This document shows, in pieces, positions 38,900 through 48,345 of a stretch of 64,000 nucleotides of DNA. The notes under the pieces were generated by a model. It was not told where the DNA came from and did no database searches. It saw nothing but the letters and a program-made list of their open reading frames with translations. The position numbers and the translations under genes are program-made. This stretch comes from Fundidesulfovibrio terrae (GTDB lineage: Bacteria > Desulfobacterota > Desulfovibrionia > Desulfovibrionales > Desulfovibrionaceae): positions 362,527 to 426,526 of the forward strand of contig NZ_JAKZFS010000004.1 in NCBI RefSeq assembly GCF_022808915.1, in the 5' to 3' direction. Position 1 is the stretch's first letter. Every line of letters begins with the position of its first letter.

Positions 38900-41551
38900 A
38901 TGTCCGAGACCACATTAGCCAAGGGCTACGAACCCGAAGAGGTCGAAGCCCGCTGGCTTTCTTTCTGGCAGCAGTCCGGAGCCGGAACCGCCGACCCGGA
39001 CGCCGACGGAGAACCCTTCTCCATCGTCATCCCCCCGCCCAACGTCACGGGGGCCCTGCACATGGGCCACGCCCTGAACATCACCATCCAGGACATCCTC
39101 TGCCGCCACATGCGCCAGAAGGGCCGCAAGGTCCTGTGGGTGCCTGGAACCGACCACGCGGGAATCGCCACCCAGAACGTGGTTGAACGCGCCCTGGCCG
39201 CCGAGGGCGGTTCCCGCCACGAGCTCGGCCGCGAGAAGTTCGTGGAGCGCGTCTGGGAATGGCGCAAGGACTACGGCGGACGCATCCTGAACCAGATCAG
39301 GCGCATGGGGGCCAGCGTGGACTGGACCCGCGAGCGCTTCACCATGGACGAGGGCCTGTCGCGCGCCGTGCGGGAAGTTTTCGTGCGCCTCTACGAAGAG
39401 GGGCTCATCTACAAGGGCGACTACATCATCAACTGGTGCCCGCGCTGCCAGACCGCCCTGGCCGACCTGGAAGTGGAGCACGGCCCGAAAAAGGGCGCTC
39501 TCTACCAGATCCGCTACGACCTGGCCGACGGCTCGGGCGCGCTGATCGTGGCCACCACCCGCCCCGAGACCATGCTCGGCGACACGGCCGTGGCCGTGCA
39601 CCCCGAGGACGAGCGCTACACGTCCTTCGTGGGCAAGATGGTGAAACTGCCGCTCACCGACCGCCTGATCCCGGTGATCGCCGACGCCTACGTGGACCGC
39701 GAGTTCGGCACCGGCGCGCTCAAGGTGACGCCCGCCCACGACATGAACGACTTCGACCTGGGCCGCCGCCACAACCTGGACCTCATCCGGGTGATGGACG
39801 GCGAGGGCAACATGAACGAGGCCGCCGGACCCGCCTACCAGGGGCTTTCGCGCGAGGCTTGCCGCAAGAAGGTCGTCGAGGATCTCAAAACCCAGGGCTT
39901 CCTGGTGCAGGTGGAAGAGCACGACCACTCCGTGGGCGAGTGCTACCGTTGCAAGACCGTGGTCGAGCCCCACGTGTCGCCCCAGTGGTTCGTCAAGGCC
40001 GGCCCCCTGGCCGAGGTGGCCCGGGCCGCCGTGGAGCAGGGACGCACCCGCATCGTCCCGGACCAGTGGACCGCCACCTACTACCACTGGCTGGACAACA
40101 TCCGCGACTGGTGCATCTCCCGCCAGATATGGTGGGGGCACCGCATCCCGGCCTGGACCTGCGAGACCTGCGGCAAGCTCATCGTCAGCCGGGAGGACCC
40201 CACGGCCTGCCCCTGCGGCGGCGCGCTGACGCGCGACCCGGACGTGCTGGACACATGGTTCTCCTCGGCCCTGTGGCCCTTCTCCACGCTCGGCTGGCCG
40301 GACAAGACCCCGGAGCTCAAGGCCTTCTACCCGACGTCCGTGCTGGTGACCGGCTTCGACATCCTCTTCTTCTGGGTGGCCCGCATGATGATGATGGGGC
40401 TGCACTTCATGGAGGAGGTGCCCTTCAAGGACGTGTACATCCACGCCCTGGTGCGCGACGCCGAGGGCAAGAAGATGTCCAAGTCCACGGGCAACGTCAT
40501 CGACCCGCTGGTCATGATCGGCAAGTTCGGCACCGACGCCCTGCGCTTCACCCTCACCGCCTTTGCGGCCATGGGCCGGGACATCAAGCTTAGCGAGGAG
40601 CGCATCGAGGGCTACCGCCACTTCGTCAACAAGCTCTGGAACGCGGCCCGGTTCAGCCTCATGAACCTGCCCGAGGAGATTCCGGGCGTCTCCCTGGAGG
40701 GCCAGCTCCCCCTGTCCCACGCCTGGATCCTGCACCGCCTGGAAGAGGTGAAGGCGTCCACGGCCGAGGCCATCGAGGGCTACCGCTTCAACGAGGCCGC
40801 CCAGGGGCTCTATTCGTTCCTGTGGCTGGAATTCTGCGACTGGTACCTGGAACTGGCCAAGTCCGACCTGAGCGGCGAGGCCCCCCAGGCCAAGGCCCTG
40901 GCCCAGAAGTGCCTGTGGACCGTGCTCTCGGAATTCCTCACGCTCATGCATCCGATCATGCCCTTCGTCACCCAGGAGATCTGGAACCACCTGCCCGGCC
41001 ACGCCGAGAAGGACCTCTCCAAGGTGCGCTACCCCGAGGCCAGACCCCAGCACCTGAAGCCCGAGGCCGTGGCCCAGATGGGGCTTTTGCAGGAGGTGGT
41101 GGTCAGCGTGCGCAACATCCGCTCGGAGCTGTCCATCAACCCCGGGGCCAAGCTGGAGTGCCTGGTGCGCACGGCGGACGCCGCCGATTTGGCCATGCTG
41201 CGCGAGAACGAGCGGTTCATCGTGCTGCTGGCCAAGCTCGCGAGCTTCACCGCCGGACCGGACGTGACCGCGCCCAAGGCCTCGGCCAGCGCGGCGGCCG
41301 GAGGCAACGCGGTGTTCGTGCCCCTAGCCGGTGCCGTGGACTTCGACGCGGAGCTGGCGCGCCTCACCAAGGAGCTGGCCAAGACGTCGAAGGAGGCCGA
41401 GATCGTGGCCCGCAAGCTGGCCAACGAGGACTTCACCGCCAAGGCCCCGGCCGAGGTGGTGGCCAAGGAGCGCGAGAAGAACGAGATGCTGCGCGAGAAG
41501 GTGGCCAAGCTCGAGGAGCTCAAGGGCCGCATCGAGAGCCTGAAGGGGTAG
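38900..41551 (+). CDS. valS: Valyl-tRNA synthetase
   Basis: 883 aa, complete and of usual length. Class I signature HMGH (54-57; PPPNVTGALHMGHALN) and KMSKS (525-529; EGKKMSKSTGN). The editing domain and the zinc-like Cys pairs (INWCPRCQTALAD, WTCETCGKLI) are present, and the C-terminus carries the ValRS coiled coil (~820-880, repeated ELAKTSKEAE.../KVAKLEELKGRI). The start ATG at 38900 has AGGAG upstream; an earlier TTG frame start at 38867 lacks support. A terminator follows, so it is a single-gene transcript. Confidence 0.97.
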   Translation: MSETTLAKGYEPEEVEARWLSFWQQSGAGTADPDADGEPFSIVIPPPNVTGALHMGHALNITIQDILCRHMRQKGRKVLWVPGTDHAGIATQNVVERALAAEGGSRHELGREKFVERVWEWRKDYGGRILNQIRRMGASVDWTRERFTMDEGLSRAVREVFVRLYEEGLIYKGDYIINWCPRCQTALADLEVEHGPKKGALYQIRYDLADGSGALIVATTRPETMLGDTAVAVHPEDERYTSFVGKMVKLPLTDRLIPVIADAYVDREFGTGALKVTPAHDMNDFDLGRRHNLDLIRVMDGEGNMNEAAGPAYQGLSREACRKKVVEDLKTQGFLVQVEEHDHSVGECYRCKTVVEPHVSPQWFVKAGPLAEVARAAVEQGRTRIVPDQWTATYYHWLDNIRDWCISRQIWWGHRIPAWTCETCGKLIVSREDPTACPCGGALTRDPDVLDTWFSSALWPFSTLGWPDKTPELKAFYPTSVLVTGFDILFFWVARMMMMGLHFMEEVPFKDVYIHALVRDAEGKKMSKSTGNVIDPLVMIGKFGTDALRFTLTAFAAMGRDIKLSEERIEGYRHFVNKLWNAARFSLMNLPEEIPGVSLEGQLPLSHAWILHRLEEVKASTAEAIEGYRFNEAAQGLYSFLWLEFCDWYLELAKSDLSGEAPQAKALAQKCLWTVLSEFLTLMHPIMPFVTQEIWNHLPGHAEKDLSKVRYPEARPQHLKPEAVAQMGLLQEVVVSVRNIRSELSINPGAKLECLVRTADAADLAMLRENERFIVLLAKLASFTAGPDVTAPKASASAAAGGNAVFVPLAGAVDFDAELARLTKELAKTSKEAEIVARKLANEDFTAKAPAEVVAKEREKNEMLREKVAKLEELKGRIESLKG

Positions 41552-41586
41552 CGCGCAGGAGTTGCCTGAAAGACCGGATGATCAAA

Positions 41587-41617
41587 GCCCGGCCCCGTGA
41601 GGGGCTGGGCTTTTTGT
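41587..41617 (+). terminator. Rho-independent terminator of valS
   Basis: Stem GCCCGGCCCC / GGGGCTGGGC with loop GTGA, followed by TTTTTGTTT. Confidence 0.85.
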
Positions 41618-41680
41618 TTGTGGCCTACCCACAACGGTTCTCCGGCTTTGAGGCGCGTTGACGGTATCGCGGCACGGAAG

Positions 41681-44188
41681 TCATTGCGGCAGGGGGATTT
41701 TTATGAAGGAATCGAGACTTCGGGCCATGGATTCATCGGCTTCGGCTTTGTCCAGCATGCCTTTCTCCCTCCATGCCTGGGAGCGCAAGGCAAAGGCGTG
41801 CGCGGCTTTAGGCGCGATCTCAAGGGCAGTGTCGCAATCCTCGATTGCGCGGTCGAGCTGCCCCCTGTCGATCTCAATCCGCGCACGCCTCAAATATGGC
41901 GGCACGAACTTGGGACTTCGCTCGATGATCATGGCGTAATCGGCGAGAGCTCCCTCCATGTCACCTTTTTTTTCCTTGATGCGTCCGCGATAAAAATACG
42001 GGCTCGGATCGCCGGGATTGCGTTCGAGGGCTCTTGTATGCTCGGCGATGGCCAAGTCGAAACCTCCATCCTTGTTCAGGATGCTGGCGCGCAGGTAGCT
42101 GGCGCCTGTATTTTTGGGATCCAACGCGAGGATTGCGTCGCAGTCCGCAAGAGCTTTGTCGAGATCACCCTTTTTGTCGAAAACCATTGCCCGGGAGTGG
42201 AGCGCGGGTATTTTATTGCCGCCAAGATCAAGGTAAGCGTTGAGGTCGGCAAGGGCTTCGTCAAATTTTTCTTCGGACATAAATGCAGTTGCACGCTGAA
42301 AGAATGCTGCGGCATAGCCTGGATCGAGTTCAAGTGATTTGGTAAAGTCGACGATGGCTTGATCACGATCATGTTTCGTGAAACGGACAAGGGCTCGATT
42401 GTAGTACAAGACGGCGTTTCCCGGCTGGAGTTCAATGGCCTTGTTGTAATCGTCCAAGGCCTTGTCCGGGGAGGATTTCTTCAACCAGGCACTCGCCCGG
42501 GAGTTGTAGTATACCCAGGCATCCGGCTTGAGTTCGATGGCTTTGTCATAGTCGGCGATGGCCTGATCATGATTTCCCCAGATCTGCTCTATGCATCCTC
42601 GCGCATGGTAGGATACATGGTCGCCCCCGGTCAGTTCGATGTATTTCGAATAATCGGTCAGGGCATCCGCGAACTGCTTCGCAGCTTCCCGGGCGATCCC
42701 CCGGTATTTATGGGCCGCGCCGTAGTCGGGCTTGAGTTCGATGGCCCGGGAGAGGTCTTCGATGGCCTGACCAAAGTCACCTTTAGCCAGCCAAACCCTC
42801 CCTCTGTTGGTGAACGCCCCGTGAGAAGGGCTGATCGAAAGGCTCGTATTAAAGCTTTCAATGGCCTTGTCGAAGTCGTTTGCGCCCATGAGTCCGCAAC
42901 CGCGCGCATACCAGGCGTATGCTGAGCGCGGCCACAGTTCGACGGCCTTGGCGCTGTCGGAGAGTGCTTGGTCGATATCGCCCTTCTGTCGCGAGACCAA
43001 CGCCCGGGACGCATAGGCGTCAGCATAGCCGGGGTTGGCTTCGATGGCCTTGGTGAAGTCAGACAGGGCTTGATCGCGATTTCCTTTCGTGTCCCAGACA
43101 AGTCCTCGGTTACGGTAGGCCATGTGGTCCTTAGGGTCGAGTTCGATGGCCTTGTCGAAATCGGCCAGGGCCCGGTCCAGATCGCCTTTGTCATACCATC
43201 CGTTCGCCCGGTTGTTGAATGCAGCGCTATAATCCGGTTTGAGTTCGATGGCTTTGGTATGGTCGGCTATTTGCCGGTCGTGGTCGCCCAGCTCCTCCCA
43301 TGCGTTGCCTCGCTTCAAATAGAGCATCGCTTCGTCCGGCTTGAGTTCGATGGCCTTGTCGTAGTCGGAGATGGCCTGCCCGTATTGCTTCGAGAGAACG
43401 GACGCGAAGCCCCGTTGAAAGTACGCCTCCCAGTCGCCGGGAGCCAGTTCGATGGCTTTGCCGGCGTCAGCGATCGCTCCCTGGTAATCCCGCTTGAGAA
43501 AGAGGAGGGAGCCTCTGGATTTGTAGAGCCGCGCGTTGTCCGTCTTGTAGGAAATGATTCGCGTGAGGTAGGCGATATCCCGATCCATGTTTGCTTTCGG
43601 TGCTACACCGCTGGGCATCGCCTGGTTCGTTTTCTCGTCGTAGGGGGTGAGCTGGACAGCATTGTGGTAGTCGGTGCGGGCTCCTTCGAGGTCGCCGGTG
43701 AGTTCTTTCAGCGATGCACGGCTGTAGTATGCCGAGACGTCCCTGGGGTGATGCCGGATGGCAAGGGTCAGATCGGAGATGGCCTTGTCGGGTTCGCCTT
43801 TCATGAACCTGGCAAAGGACCTGTGCCTGTAGGCCAGGGGGTGGTTCGGCATGAGTTCCACCGTGGCGTTGTAATCGAGGATGGCCTTGTCGAAATCCCC
43901 CTTCATGTCCCAGGAGAAGCCTCTCAGGAAATGCGCCTCCGGGTCCTTCGGGGAGAGGCGCAACGCCTCGGTGAAGGCTGCGATGGCTTGGTCGTATTGC
44001 TCGGAATTGAAAAGCTGCTTCCCTTTGTTTTTGCACGCCTCGGCTTCCGTGGGGATGGCGCCGGACTGCCCCGGTGGAAGGGTCGACGCCTGCGGCGGCG
44101 CGGCATCCTGTGCGGCGGCAGGCACCGGCAGAAGCAGCGGGACTAAGCAGAAAAGAAGGCAGGCCGCGAGGTGCGCTGGAAAAGGCAT
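41681..44188 (-). CDS. Large secreted TPR-repeat protein
   Basis: 835 aa. A signal peptide (~1-29, ending PAAAQ) is followed by roughly 22 tandem 34-residue tetratricopeptide repeats covering nearly the whole mature protein; the repeat ends are of the form A-I-x-D-Y-[ND]-K-A-I-E-L, often with KPD following. No enzymatic domain is seen, so it is probably a scaffold in the periplasm or at the outer membrane. The start at 44188 has GGAG five bases upstream, while the ATGs at 44254 and 44215 lack ribosome sites. Its base composition is visibly lower in G+C than its neighbours, especially 42000-43300, suggesting recent acquisition or expansion. Its 5' region carries nested inverted repeats. Confidence 0.9.
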   Translation of the reverse strand: MPFPAHLAACLLFCLVPLLLPVPAAAQDAAPPQASTLPPGQSGAIPTEAEACKNKGKQLFNSEQYDQAIAAFTEALRLSPKDPEAHFLRGFSWDMKGDFDKAILDYNATVELMPNHPLAYRHRSFARFMKGEPDKAISDLTLAIRHHPRDVSAYYSRASLKELTGDLEGARTDYHNAVQLTPYDEKTNQAMPSGVAPKANMDRDIAYLTRIISYKTDNARLYKSRGSLLFLKRDYQGAIADAGKAIELAPGDWEAYFQRGFASVLSKQYGQAISDYDKAIELKPDEAMLYLKRGNAWEELGDHDRQIADHTKAIELKPDYSAAFNNRANGWYDKGDLDRALADFDKAIELDPKDHMAYRNRGLVWDTKGNRDQALSDFTKAIEANPGYADAYASRALVSRQKGDIDQALSDSAKAVELWPRSAYAWYARGCGLMGANDFDKAIESFNTSLSISPSHGAFTNRGRVWLAKGDFGQAIEDLSRAIELKPDYGAAHKYRGIAREAAKQFADALTDYSKYIELTGGDHVSYHARGCIEQIWGNHDQAIADYDKAIELKPDAWVYYNSRASAWLKKSSPDKALDDYNKAIELQPGNAVLYYNRALVRFTKHDRDQAIVDFTKSLELDPGYAAAFFQRATAFMSEEKFDEALADLNAYLDLGGNKIPALHSRAMVFDKKGDLDKALADCDAILALDPKNTGASYLRASILNKDGGFDLAIAEHTRALERNPGDPSPYFYRGRIKEKKGDMEGALADYAMIIERSPKFVPPYLRRARIEIDRGQLDRAIEDCDTALEIAPKAAHAFALRSQAWREKGMLDKAEADESMARSLDSFIKIPLPQ

Positions 44189-44220
44189 GGGCGCTCCGGA
44201 TGGCGGCCTCGGCATGAGAG

Positions 44221-44301
44221 GTTGTCCGCACGTATCATAACGTGCCGCCATCATGAATTCGATGTTGCCAGTCGAATAGCATCGAATTCATGATGAGACA
44301 A
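44221..44301. repeat. Nested inverted repeats in the 5' region of the TPR gene
   Basis: Perfect 16-bp arms CATCATGAATTCGATG (44249-44264) and CATCGAATTCATGATG (44280-44295) separated by 15 bases. A smaller perfect repeat GCACGT/ACGTGC is at 44228-44245, and an outer pair GTTGTC (44221-44226) / GACAAC (44296-44301). The block is AT-richer than the surroundings and lies 33-113 bases upstream of the TPR start codon, downstream of a possible -10 TATAAC (44332-44327, minus). Confidence 0.8.
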
Positions 44302-44340
44302 CGGATGTCATATTCCTGTTGCACGCGTTATAGCGCTCAG

Positions 44341-44427
44341 AAGGGCGAAACCGATTGAGGGTCCAGGGGGATCATCCCCCTGGCGGGTCCGGGCAGGGCC
44401 CGGCGGGGTATGGGGCTTAAGCCCCAT
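44341..44427 (-). repeat. Three-hairpin intergenic repeat, copy 2
   Basis: On the minus strand it begins right after the tsaB stop: ATGGGGCTTAAGCCCCAT, then a GCCGGGC/GCCCGG hairpin, then CCAGGGGGATGATCCCCCTGG, then ACCCTCAAT. The order and last 30 bases match the copy at 31000-31080 in the opposite orientation. Confidence 0.75.
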
Positions 44428-45264
44428 CTAGCTCTTAAGCGCCTTCTCCATGCGCTCCAGCGCCTCTTCTTCCGTCAGCCCCCGGCCTTTGGCGATCATG
44501 GCCAGGTTCTCCTCGGCGTCGGAGCCACGCAGGTACAGCGCGTCCACGGGCGGGCCGTCGAACGTTGCCGCCTGGCTGGCGCGTGCCAGGGCCTCGGGCG
44601 TGGGGTTTTCCATGGGAAGAAGCGTGACGCCGGGGATGTCCGCGAAGGCGTCCTGATTGCGGCGAAGCCCTGTCCCGAGCGCCACCACGCGGGCCAACGC
44701 GGCGCGACCGGCCAGCGCCTCGCGGGCCTCGGCCGTGGAGAGATCGCGCGGGGGGCCGAGCGGCGCCAGGGCGTCGCCGTCCGTCCGCGCGAACCCCTGG
44801 TGGTAGACCCGCGCGGTGCGCGAGTGGGTGAGCACGTGGATTTCATCGAACCCGCGCGTATCCCGCGAATCCGCGAGGGCGCTTACGGCCAGAAGCGGCA
44901 GGTAGTCGATCCCGGCCATGGGGAGCCCGCGCGCCAGGCTGAACCCCGTGGCGAAGGCCAGCCCCAGGCGCAGGCCCGTGAAGCTGCCGGGGCCGCACAC
45001 GCAGGCCACGCCCGTCAGCCGCACGGGGAAGGGCCGGTCCGCCGGGCCCTGGACGCGGCCTCCGGGGCCGAGCGAGCCCGCTTCGGATGGGTCCGGATCC
45101 CACGCGCCGGACCGGCCGTCCAGCTTGAGCATCCGGGTCACGGCCGGGGCCATCACCTCGTTCATGCGCCCGGCGCAGTGCTCCTCGAAAACCGCCGCCA
45201 CCCGCCCGTCGTCCGAAAGGACGAGCTGCAGGGTCTCCTCGGCGGTGTTGACCGCCAGGATCAC
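44428..45264 (-). CDS. tsaB: tRNA threonylcarbamoyladenosine biosynthesis protein TsaB
   Basis: 278 aa, ASKHA-fold partner of TsaD in making t6A37 of tRNAs. The N-terminal phosphate-binding strand ILAVNTAEETLQLVL, then CVCGPGSFTGLRLGLAFATGFSLARGLP, the most conserved TsaB motif. It is somewhat longer than the ~230 aa of typical TsaB because of an insertion around residues 50-80 (GAWDPDPSEAGSLGPGGR). ATG and the rseP stop overlap (ATGA at 45261-45264), making it the last gene of the cdsA-dxr-rseP-tsaB operon. Confidence 0.9.
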   Translation of the reverse strand: MILAVNTAEETLQLVLSDDGRVAAVFEEHCAGRMNEVMAPAVTRMLKLDGRSGAWDPDPSEAGSLGPGGRVQGPADRPFPVRLTGVACVCGPGSFTGLRLGLAFATGFSLARGLPMAGIDYLPLLAVSALADSRDTRGFDEIHVLTHSRTARVYHQGFARTDGDALAPLGPPRDLSTAEAREALAGRAALARVVALGTGLRRNQDAFADIPGVTLLPMENPTPEALARASQAATFDGPPVDALYLRGSDAEENLAMIAKGRGLTEEEALERMEKALKS

Positions 45265-46352
45265 TTGGGTCCGCCGGTTATGATGCGCAGGATGTCGTTG
45301 GCCGTGGCCATCACCATCAGGGCCATGAGCAGGGCGAAGCCGATCTTGGTGGTCACGCCCCGGATCCTCTCGGGCACGGGACGGCGGAAGACGGTTTCAA
45401 TGGCGAAGAAGAGGATGTGCCCGCCGTCCAGCACCGGGATGGGGAGCAGGTTCAGGATGGCCAGGTTCACGCTGATCATGGCCGTCAGCGTGGCCAGGTG
45501 CGAGATCCCCTGCTCGGACTGCTTGCCCACCAGTTCAGCGATCATGATGGGGCCGCCGAGCGAGGACATGGGCACCACGCCCATCACCAGCTTGTAGAAC
45601 ACCTGCCACGTAAGGGTTGTCACTTCCCAGGTCTGGCGCAGGCCCTCGTCCAAGGCGGCCAGGGGGCCCAGCGGGATGTTGACCGACTCCTGGGTGGAGC
45701 GGATGCCCAGGATAGGCTTCTTGATGTCCTCGCCGAAGATGTTCTTCTGCCCCACCATGTCGGGAGTGATGGAAAGGTCGATGGTTTCGCCGTCGCGGCG
45801 AAGCGTGAGCGCCAACGGCTTGCCCTGGCTGGCCTCCACGCGGGACTGGAGCTCGCGGAAATAGGAGATGGCCTGGCCGTCCACGGACAGCACCCTGTCG
45901 CCGGAGTGAAGCCCCGCGCGCTCGGCGGCGCTGTTTTCCGTCACCTGCCCCACGGCGGCCGGGGTCTCGAAGCGCCCGTAAGCGTAATACATGGACGCGT
46001 AGAGCGCCCAGGCCAGCACCAGGTTGAAGATGGGGCCCGCGGCCACGACCAGCATGCGCTGCCAGGCGGGACGGCGCACGAACCAAGTGTGCGGGGGGAA
46101 TCCCACCGTGGTCTCGTCGTCCTCGGAATCCTGGGCCACCAGTTGCACGTAGCCGCCCAGGGGCACGGCGGACACGCGGTATTCGGTGTCCCCGGAGGTG
46201 AAGCTCAAAAGCTTGGGGCCGAACCCCAGGGAGAAGGTGCGCACGCCCATGCCCAAGAGCCGGGCCAGCAGGAAATGCCCCAGTTCGTGAATGAAGATGA
46301 GCACGCCGATGACGACAACGAAGGAGAGGGCCTTGCCCAGAAAGTCGATCAT
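45261..46352 (-). CDS. rseP: Site-2 protease RseP (M50 family)
   Basis: 363 aa intramembrane zinc protease that cuts anti-sigma factors and signal-peptide remnants. Zinc motif FIHELGHFLLAR in the first membrane segment, and LNLLPIPVLDGGHI supplying the third ligand. One PDZ domain (~120-200: VTENSAAERAGLHSGDRVLSVDGQ). Four membrane segments. It has a single PDZ, as in most non-enteric homologues, rather than the two in E. coli RseP. Its start overlaps dxr by 4 bases. Confidence 0.95.
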   Translation of the reverse strand: MIDFLGKALSFVVVIGVLIFIHELGHFLLARLLGMGVRTFSLGFGPKLLSFTSGDTEYRVSAVPLGGYVQLVAQDSEDDETTVGFPPHTWFVRRPAWQRMLVVAAGPIFNLVLAWALYASMYYAYGRFETPAAVGQVTENSAAERAGLHSGDRVLSVDGQAISYFRELQSRVEASQGKPLALTLRRDGETIDLSITPDMVGQKNIFGEDIKKPILGIRSTQESVNIPLGPLAALDEGLRQTWEVTTLTWQVFYKLVMGVVPMSSLGGPIMIAELVGKQSEQGISHLATLTAMISVNLAILNLLPIPVLDGGHILFFAIETVFRRPVPERIRGVTTKIGFALLMALMVMATANDILRIITGGPK

Positions 46353-47560
46353 GTGGTTCCTGTGAGGTATGCGGCCACGGCACTGCGGGTGGCCTGGTCA
46401 ACCTCCATTATGGTCATGAAATCCGGGTCGTCCAGTCCCTGCTGCCTGTCCAGGGCCCAGGAGACGGCGCGGGCGATGTCCGTGAAGCCGATTCGGTCCT
46501 TGAGGAAATATTCCACGGCCACCTCGTTGGCGGCGTTCAGGGCCACGCAGTGGCCCGGGCTCTCGGCCACGGCCTGCCTGGCCAGGTTGAGGCAGGGGAA
46601 GTCGTCCGCGCGCGGCTCACGGAAGGTGAGCGTGCCCAGGGCCGCCAGGTCCAGGGGAGCGATCTTGAGCGGCAGGCGGCTGGGGTAGCACAGGCAGTAG
46701 GCGATGGCGATGCGCATGTCGGGCTGGCCCATCTGGGCCAGGAGCGAGCCGTCGCGGTAGGCCGCCAGCGAGTGCACGATGGACTGGGGATGCACCAGCA
46801 CCTTCACCCGCTCCTGGGGCAGGCCGTAGAGCCAGCAGGCCTCGATGACCTCCAGCCCCTTGTTCATGAGCGTGGCCGAGTCGATGCTGATTTTCGCGCC
46901 CATGGACCAGTTGGGATGCTTCAACGCCTGGGCGGCGGTGGCGGAGGCCAGGTCGGCTGCCGGCCATTCGCGGAATGGGCCGCCCGAGGCGGTGAGGATC
47001 AGGTGGTCCACGTCGTCGCCGGAGTGCCCGGCCAGCGATTGGAACAGGGCGTTGTGCTCGGAGTCCACGGGCAGGACCACCGCCCCGGACTCCCGGCAGG
47101 CCCGGCGGATCAGGTGCCCGGCCAGGACCAGGGATTCCTTGTTGGCCAGGGCGATCACCTTGCCGGACTGCGCCGCCGCCAATGTGGGCGGCAGGCCCGC
47201 CGCGCCCACGATGGCCGAGAGCACCACCTGCGCCTCGGGCAGGGCCGCCAGGGTGACGTAGGCCCCGGGGCCGTGCAGGATCTCCGGGCTGTATCCGGCC
47301 GGGAGCATCCCCTTGAGCTCTTTGGCCCCGCCTTCGTCCAGCACCGCGAGATAGCGCGGGCGGAAGCGCGCGGCCTGCTCGGCCAGGCGCGTGACGTTGC
47401 GCGCCCCGGCCAGGGCGGTGATCTCGAACTGGCCGGGATGGTCGGCGGCCACGGCCAGGGCGGACTCGCCGATGGAGCCGGTGGCCCCCAGCACGCACAG
47501 GCGGCGGGGGAAGGAGGGGAGGTCCTGGGCCTTGGGCAGGGGGGATATGTAGTCGATCAT
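46349..47560 (-). CDS. dxr: 1-deoxy-D-xylulose 5-phosphate reductoisomerase
   Basis: 403 aa, the second step of the MEP isoprenoid pathway. NADPH-binding GATGSIGESAL (~28-38), ALANKESLV, metal/substrate residues in PVDSEHNALFQ, LTASGGPF, HPNWSMGAKISIDSATLMNKGLEVIEA, VHPQSIVHS. The C-terminus has NAANEVAVEYFLKDRIGFTDI. The ATG at 47560 overlaps the cdsA stop (ATGA). Longer frames only enter cdsA. Confidence 0.97.
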   Translation of the reverse strand: MIDYISPLPKAQDLPSFPRRLCVLGATGSIGESALAVAADHPGQFEITALAGARNVTRLAEQAARFRPRYLAVLDEGGAKELKGMLPAGYSPEILHGPGAYVTLAALPEAQVVLSAIVGAAGLPPTLAAAQSGKVIALANKESLVLAGHLIRRACRESGAVVLPVDSEHNALFQSLAGHSGDDVDHLILTASGGPFREWPAADLASATAAQALKHPNWSMGAKISIDSATLMNKGLEVIEACWLYGLPQERVKVLVHPQSIVHSLAAYRDGSLLAQMGQPDMRIAIAYCLCYPSRLPLKIAPLDLAALGTLTFREPRADDFPCLNLARQAVAESPGHCVALNAANEVAVEYFLKDRIGFTDIARAVSWALDRQQGLDDPDFMTIMEVDQATRSAVAAYLTGTT

Positions 47561-48345
47561 AGGTACTGCGTCAGGTTGCGGGCCAGGGCGAATACGAGGA
47601 TGGCCGGGATGAGTCCGTCGGCGCGGTCCAGGATGCCGCCGTGCCCGGGCAGCAGGTTGCCGGAGTCCTTGATGCCGGCCGCGCGCTTGAGCGAGGATTC
47701 CATGAAGTCTCCCATCTGGGAGGCAGCGGACATGGCCGCGCCCAAAAGCGCGAAGGCGGGCCAGGGGGTCTTGCCCCACAGGGCGGCCGCCACCAGGCAC
47801 ACGGCCACGGTGGTCGCGAGGCCGCCGATGCTGCCCGCCCAGGTCTTCTTGGGGGAGACCGAGGGCCAGATCTTCGGGCCGCCGATCAGGTGCCCGGCGT
47901 AGTAGGCCCCGGTGTCCGTGGCCATGACCGCGGCCAGCACCAGGGCGGTCTCGCCCGGGCCGAAGGCGGTCAGGAACTGCAGGCTCCCGGGGATGTACAG
48001 GAGCGTGGCCGCCGTGAGCCAGCGCGGCGGGCCGTCCCGACCGGCCTGCTTATGGAACAGGCGCGAGAACTCCTCCAGCCAGAAGGCGGCCAGGGGCACG
48101 GACAGGGCTGCCGCCGGGCCCACGCGCCAGCCCAGCCACACCGTGAGCGCGCCAAGCGCCAGGGCCGCGCCGCGCACGCACATCCCCGCGCCGGGGAAGA
48201 GGCCCAGGAATTCCCAGGCACCGGCAAGGGACGCTGCCAGCACCAGCACGAACAGAGGCCATCCCCCGGACCAGACGCACAGCGCCAGGACCGGTAGGCC
48301 CACGGCCGCCGTGAGCAGTCGGGAACGGTGCGAACTTGCGGCCAT
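47557..48345 (-). CDS. cdsA: Phosphatidate cytidylyltransferase
   Basis: 262 aa integral membrane enzyme making CDP-diacylglycerol for phospholipid synthesis. About eight hydrophobic segments; the signature is SASQMGDFMESSLKRAAGIKDSGNLLPGHGGILDRADG, with the acidic metal-binding residues. SPKKTWAGSIGG is the second motif. The ATG at 48345 shares one base with the hisI stop (TGATG). The longer frame from 48396 overlaps hisI and is rejected. Confidence 0.95.
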   Translation of the reverse strand: MAASSHRSRLLTAAVGLPVLALCVWSGGWPLFVLVLAASLAGAWEFLGLFPGAGMCVRGAALALGALTVWLGWRVGPAAALSVPLAAFWLEEFSRLFHKQAGRDGPPRWLTAATLLYIPGSLQFLTAFGPGETALVLAAVMATDTGAYYAGHLIGGPKIWPSVSPKKTWAGSIGGLATTVAVCLVAAALWGKTPWPAFALLGAAMSAASQMGDFMESSLKRAAGIKDSGNLLPGHGGILDRADGLIPAILVFALARNLTQYL

